From Dehalococcoidia bacterium (GTDB lineage Bacteria; Chloroflexota; Dehalococcoidia; GIF9; AB-539-J10), in NCBI GenBank assembly GCA_029857995.1, contig JAOUFZ010000063.1, positions 1-8,772 on the forward strand: a stretch of DNA of 8,772 nt, read 5' to 3'. Shown one piece after another: positions 6,276-8,772 of this stretch. The notes below the pieces were generated by a model that searched no databases, was not told where the DNA came from, and saw only the letters and a program-made list of their open reading frames with translations. Every line of letters starts with the position of its first letter. Position 1 is the stretch's first letter. Position numbers and translations under genes: made by a program.

Positions 6276-6515
6276 TTGGTTTCACAAGACAGAGCCAAGC
6301 TAGGCAAACAAATCAGTCAGGACCGGGATATCGGGCAGTTAATTAAGCGCCTCGATATGTTAGATGAGAGGTTGGATAATATAGATTCTATAGTAACATC
6401 TCTTATAGAAAGGGTGATGGGAAGGCCTCTTGTTATGGAAGTGACCTGCCCTAATTGTGGTCAAACTGTACAGATCAATGTCACCAGTGGTGTGAGGCTG
6501 CGAGGTAAGGAATAG
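6276..6515 (+). CDS. Hypothetical coiled-coil protein with C-terminal CxxC knuckle, 79 aa
   Basis: I do not recognise the family. Hydrophobic residues at 19, 22, 26, 29, 33, 36, 40, 43 and 47 give a clean 3-4 heptad pattern, so residues 19-47 should form a coiled coil. The C-terminus holds one zinc-knuckle half, CPNCGQ (C58, C61), followed by a beta-like TVQINVTSGVRL. A full zinc ribbon needs four ligands. Only two are present, so a metal site would have to form between subunits. The start is TTG 6276, 1 nt after the upstream stop, with GAAGGG 8 nt before it. No ATG in this frame precedes the conserved-looking coil; the first is M28, inside it. Coupling to the upstream gene suggests a shared function, possibly a complex. 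Confidence 0.72.
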   Translation: MVSQDRAKLGKQISQDRDIGQLIKRLDMLDERLDNIDSIVTSLIERVMGRPLVMEVTCPNCGQTVQINVTSGVRLRGKE

Positions 6516-6601
6516 CCGGAGCACCCATCGTATTCTTGTCAATGTTTAGTTTCTAAGCCCCATGGTAAGTAATCTTATCCTTCTGCCATGCTATTGAAGG
6601 T

Positions 6602-6630
6602 TTGCCCTGTTTAGCTATGTTTGATAAAAT
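6602..6630 (+). promoter_or_regulatory. Candidate promoter of tRNA-Val
   Basis: TTGCCC (6602-6607) and TAAAAT (6625-6630) are 17 nt apart. The -10 box matches at 5 of 6 positions, while the -35 box has only the TTG core. Initiation near 6637 would leave a 5' extension of about 2 nt on the tRNA precursor. Confidence 0.5.
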
Positions 6631-6638
6631 CGTCAAAT

Positions 6639-6711
6639 GGGCGGTTAGCTCAGTGGTTAGAGCGCTGCGTTGACATCGCAGAGGTCACTGGTTCAAGTCC
6701 AGTACTGCCCA
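6639..6711 (+). tRNA. tRNA-Val, anticodon GAC
   Basis: The sequence folds into a complete cloverleaf. The 7-bp acceptor stem pairs GGGCGGT (6639-6645) with ACTGCCC (6704-6710), with one G-U pair. The D arm is GCTC/GAGC. The anticodon stem CTGCG/CGCAG encloses the 7-nt loop TTGACAT with anticodon GAC at 6672-6674. The variable loop is AGGTC, and the T arm is ACTGG-TTCAAGT-CCAGT. A discriminator A is at 6711. The 3' CCA is not encoded; a run of six T follows directly, so CCA must be added by the nucleotidyltransferase. The T run could also end transcription before thrS. Confidence 0.96.
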
Positions 6712-6762
6712 TTTTTTGATGAAATTATATTTGATTTCTAGATTCGTAATATAAAGTCTGAG

Positions 6763-8493
6763 ATGAAATCAGAAAAAATGGATGACCGGCTGGAACGGAT
6801 GCGCCACTCCGCATCTCATATCATGGCTGAGGCGGTACAATGTCTTTTCCCCGAAGCTAAATTTGGTATCGGACCGACCATCGCGAATGGCTTCTATTAT
6901 GACTTTGAGCTGCCACGCCCATTAACACCGGAAGATTTGCCTGTGATTGAGAACAAGATGAGGGAGATCATCAGTCAGCATGTACCATTTGTTAGCAAAG
7001 AAATGAGTAAAGACAAGGCGCGTAAACTCTTTGCTGGCCAGCCCTATAAACTAGAGCTTATCGACGAAATCGCTGATAGTAATGTAACTATCTATAAGCA
7101 GGGTTCCTTTACCGATTTATGTCGGGGCCCTCATGTGTCCTCAACGGGTGAGGTGAAAGCATTTAAACTCACTCATCTGGCTGGAGCATACTGGCGTGGT
7201 GATGAAAAGCGACCTATGCTACAAAGAATCTACGGTGTGGCTTTTGAGAGCCAAGAAGAGCTTGACCATTATTTATCATTGCAGGCTGAAGCTGCTAAAC
7301 GCGACCATAGAAAGCTGGGCAAGGAACTCGACCTTTTCGGTACTCACGAGGAAATTGGTCCTGGCTTAGTTTGCTGGCACCCCAAAGGTGCTCTCATTCG
7401 CCAGATCATCGAAGACTTCTGGAGAGCAGAGCACATCAAGCGAGGGTATGACATCGTTTACACTCCCCACATTGCCAAGCTGGATTTGTGGAAGACTAGC
7501 GGGCATTGGGAATTCTATCGAGATTATCTGTTCCCACCAATGGAAATTGAAGGACAACAGTATATGCTGAAACCTATGAATTGCTTGGGCCATATTTTGA
7601 TTTATAAAAGCCAGTTGCGCAGTTATCGCAATTTGCCTTTGAGATATGCTGAACTAGGCACAGTATATAGGTATGAGCGGACCGGTGTATTATATGGTCT
7701 CGCCAGGGTCAGAGGATTCACTCAAGATGATGCCCACATTTTTTGCCGACCTGATCAAGTTGAAGAGGAAGTACGAGAAGTTCTGAAGTTAGCACAATTC
7801 ATGATGTCTAGCTTTGGTTTTAGTGAGTATGAGTTATTGTTATCAACGCGTCCTGAAAAATATGCTGGCATAGTCTCAATGTGGGAAGAAGCTACAGGAA
7901 CATTGAAACACGTTCTAGAGAAACTTGACTTGCATTATGAAGTGGATCCTGGCGAGGGGGTTTTCTACGGACCTAAAATCGATATTAAACTTAAGGATGC
8001 TGTAGGGCATGTCTGGCAAGGTCCTACCATCCAGGTTGATTTCAATTTGCCACAACGCTTTGATGTCTGCTATATTGGTGAGGATGGACTTGAGCACAAT
8101 GTGGTGATGATACACCGCACAGTCTTAGGTAGCATGGAGCGTTTTTTGGGTTGCCTGATAGAACATTATGGCGGCGCTTTCCCGGTATGGTTATCGCCTG
8201 TTCAAGCAATGGTAATTCCCATAGCAGATCGCCATGTTAGCTATGCGCATAAGATAGAGAGTGAGTTCAAGAATGAGGGTATCCGAGCTCAGGTTGACGA
8301 CCGCTCTGAGAGGATGAATTTGAAAATAAGAGAAGCCCAACTGGAGAAAGTCCCATATATGCTTGTGGTTGGTGATAAAGAGATGGCTTCGTCTAGTGTG
8401 TCACTTCGCTTAAGGAGCGGCGAGAATCTGGGCTTAGAAAGTGCGGTACAAGTTAAGAGTAGGATAATGGCAGTCATAGAGGCCAAGTCCTGA
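6763..8493 (+). CDS. thrS: Threonyl-tRNA synthetase lacking the TGS domain
   Basis: ThrRS charges tRNA-Thr and edits misactivated serine. At 576 aa it is about 65 residues shorter than the E. coli type because the N-terminal TGS domain is absent. It starts directly at the editing module, with HSASH (H15, H19) and DLCRGPH (C120, H124), so editing looks intact. The class II core has RYERTGVLYGLARVRGFTQDD (motif 2). The zinc ligands are C274 (MNCLGH), H325 (DDAHIF) and H451 (MIHRTVLGSMERF, motif 3). A C-terminal anticodon-binding domain begins near WLSPVQAMVIPIAD. L275 replaces the Pro that follows the zinc Cys in E. coli. No clear SD precedes ATG 6763 or the in-frame ATG 6778, so the start is uncertain by five codons. 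No room exists for a T-box upstream. infC follows 26 nt later. Confidence 0.97.
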   Translation: MKSEKMDDRLERMRHSASHIMAEAVQCLFPEAKFGIGPTIANGFYYDFELPRPLTPEDLPVIENKMREIISQHVPFVSKEMSKDKARKLFAGQPYKLELIDEIADSNVTIYKQGSFTDLCRGPHVSSTGEVKAFKLTHLAGAYWRGDEKRPMLQRIYGVAFESQEELDHYLSLQAEAAKRDHRKLGKELDLFGTHEEIGPGLVCWHPKGALIRQIIEDFWRAEHIKRGYDIVYTPHIAKLDLWKTSGHWEFYRDYLFPPMEIEGQQYMLKPMNCLGHILIYKSQLRSYRNLPLRYAELGTVYRYERTGVLYGLARVRGFTQDDAHIFCRPDQVEEEVREVLKLAQFMMSSFGFSEYELLLSTRPEKYAGIVSMWEEATGTLKHVLEKLDLHYEVDPGEGVFYGPKIDIKLKDAVGHVWQGPTIQVDFNLPQRFDVCYIGEDGLEHNVVMIHRTVLGSMERFLGCLIEHYGGAFPVWLSPVQAMVIPIADRHVSYAHKIESEFKNEGIRAQVDDRSERMNLKIREAQLEKVPYMLVVGDKEMASSSVSLRLRSGENLGLESAVQVKSRIMAVIEAKS

Positions 8494-8503
8494 ATACTGT
8501 TCC

Positions 8504-8510
8504 AGGGGGT
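8504..8510 (+). promoter_or_regulatory. Shine-Dalgarno deciding the infC start
   Basis: AGGGGGT lies between the thrS stop and the first plausible infC codon, with 9 nt to the ATA at 8520. It points to a start in this short gap and argues against a start at CTG 8490, which lies upstream of it. Confidence 0.6.
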
Positions 8511-8519
8511 AGAAAAAGC

Positions 8520-8772
8520 ATAGTTAAAGAATTACTAACCAACAGGAGAATCAGGGCCAAAGACGTGCGCCTCATAGGGGAAGATGGGGAACAGTTGGGC
8601 GTGGTGCCTCTGCCGAAAGCACTGCAAATTGCCTACGAACGCGGCCTCGATTTGGTGCAGGTAGCATCAACGATGACCCCGCCAGTATGCCGACTTCTCG
8701 ACTACGGTAAATATAAGTATGAGCAAACTAAAAAGGAACGCAAGGCGAAGAGAGGTCAGAGAGTCGGCTTAC
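8520..8772 (+). CDS. infC: Translation initiation factor IF-3, N-terminal part, apparent AUA start
   Basis: IF-3 binds the 30S subunit, keeps subunits apart and proofreads start codons. The frame is open for 84 codons to the right edge. It shows the IF-3 N-domain: RIRAKDVRLIGEDGEQLGVV, the helix ALQIAYERGLDLVQVA, then PPVCRLLDYGKYKYEQ and a basic linker (KKERKAKRGQR). In this frame no ATG, GTG or TTG occurs between the stop at 8460 and GTG 8565. That GTG would delete the conserved IRAKD segment. ATA 8520 lies 9 nt after AGGGGGT and fits the usual N-terminal length. Rare AUU-type starts are known in infC and underlie autoregulation by IF-3, so AUA is credible. The C-domain lies outside the window. 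Confidence 0.93.
   Translation, partial: MVKELLTNRRIRAKDVRLIGEDGEQLGVVPLPKALQIAYERGLDLVQVASTMTPPVCRLLDYGKYKYEQTKKERKAKRGQRVGL

Noticed and set aside
5902..6285. 127-codon minus-strand ORF opposite the 109-aa protein
   Set aside because: The plus strand has a promoter, SD and coupled downstream gene; the minus-strand product is Ser/Leu-rich in the way shadow frames usually are.
6564..6579. Terminator after the 79-aa gene (GGTAAG-TAAT-CTTATC hairpin)
   Set aside because: The stem is short with a G-U pair and no T run follows.
6712..6762. T-box riboswitch controlling thrS
   Set aside because: Only 51 nt separate the tRNA from thrS and no T-box motif or stem I is visible.

Overview
The window looks like part of a bacterial chromosome carrying mostly housekeeping genes. 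I infer a member of the Chloroflexota, possibly a Dehalococcoidia-like lineage. The inference rests on a threonyl-tRNA synthetase without a TGS domain placed just before infC, a free-standing EF-Tu domain-2-like protein, a bacterial archease/RtcB pair and a ribD-ribE-ribBA-ribH cluster. The taxonomic call is not proven by the sequence. Shine-Dalgarno (SD) motifs and sigma70-type promoters (TTGACA/TATAAT with 17-nt spacers) are easy to find.

Layout. Bases 1-919 (minus strand) hold an RNA-repair pair: archease followed 11 nt later by the N-terminal third of the RNA ligase RtcB, which runs off the left edge. Bases 920-1216 are a divergent regulatory region with a promoter facing each way and a leader of about 140 nt ahead of the riboflavin genes. 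Bases 1217-4661 (plus strand) are a compact riboflavin operon: ribD, ribE (riboflavin synthase), the fused ribBA and ribH. Together they convert GTP and ribulose 5-phosphate to riboflavin, apart from one dephosphorylation step that is not encoded here. I see no FMN riboswitch in the leader.

A small EF-Tu domain-2-like gene (4651-4905, minus) converges on ribH and overlaps its 3' end by 11 nt. Next comes a gene-poor stretch of about 1 kb (4906-5944) with one or two doubtful small ORFs. It ends in a near-consensus promoter that drives two unrecognised small genes (5945-6274 and 6276-6515): an all-helical protein, then a coiled-coil protein with a single CxxC knuckle. A tRNA-Val(GAC) with its own promoter follows at 6639-6711. 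Then come thrS (6763-8493) and the start of infC (8520 to the right edge), the usual translation cluster.

The points most worth a second look are these. infC appears to start at an AUA codon behind a clear SD. ThrS has Leu where Pro normally follows the zinc Cys. The riboflavin leader is not an RFN element. The two-gene hypothetical operon has a very strong promoter. Archease transcription probably begins within a few nucleotides of its start codon. I found no CRISPR array, mobile element or clear defence system.
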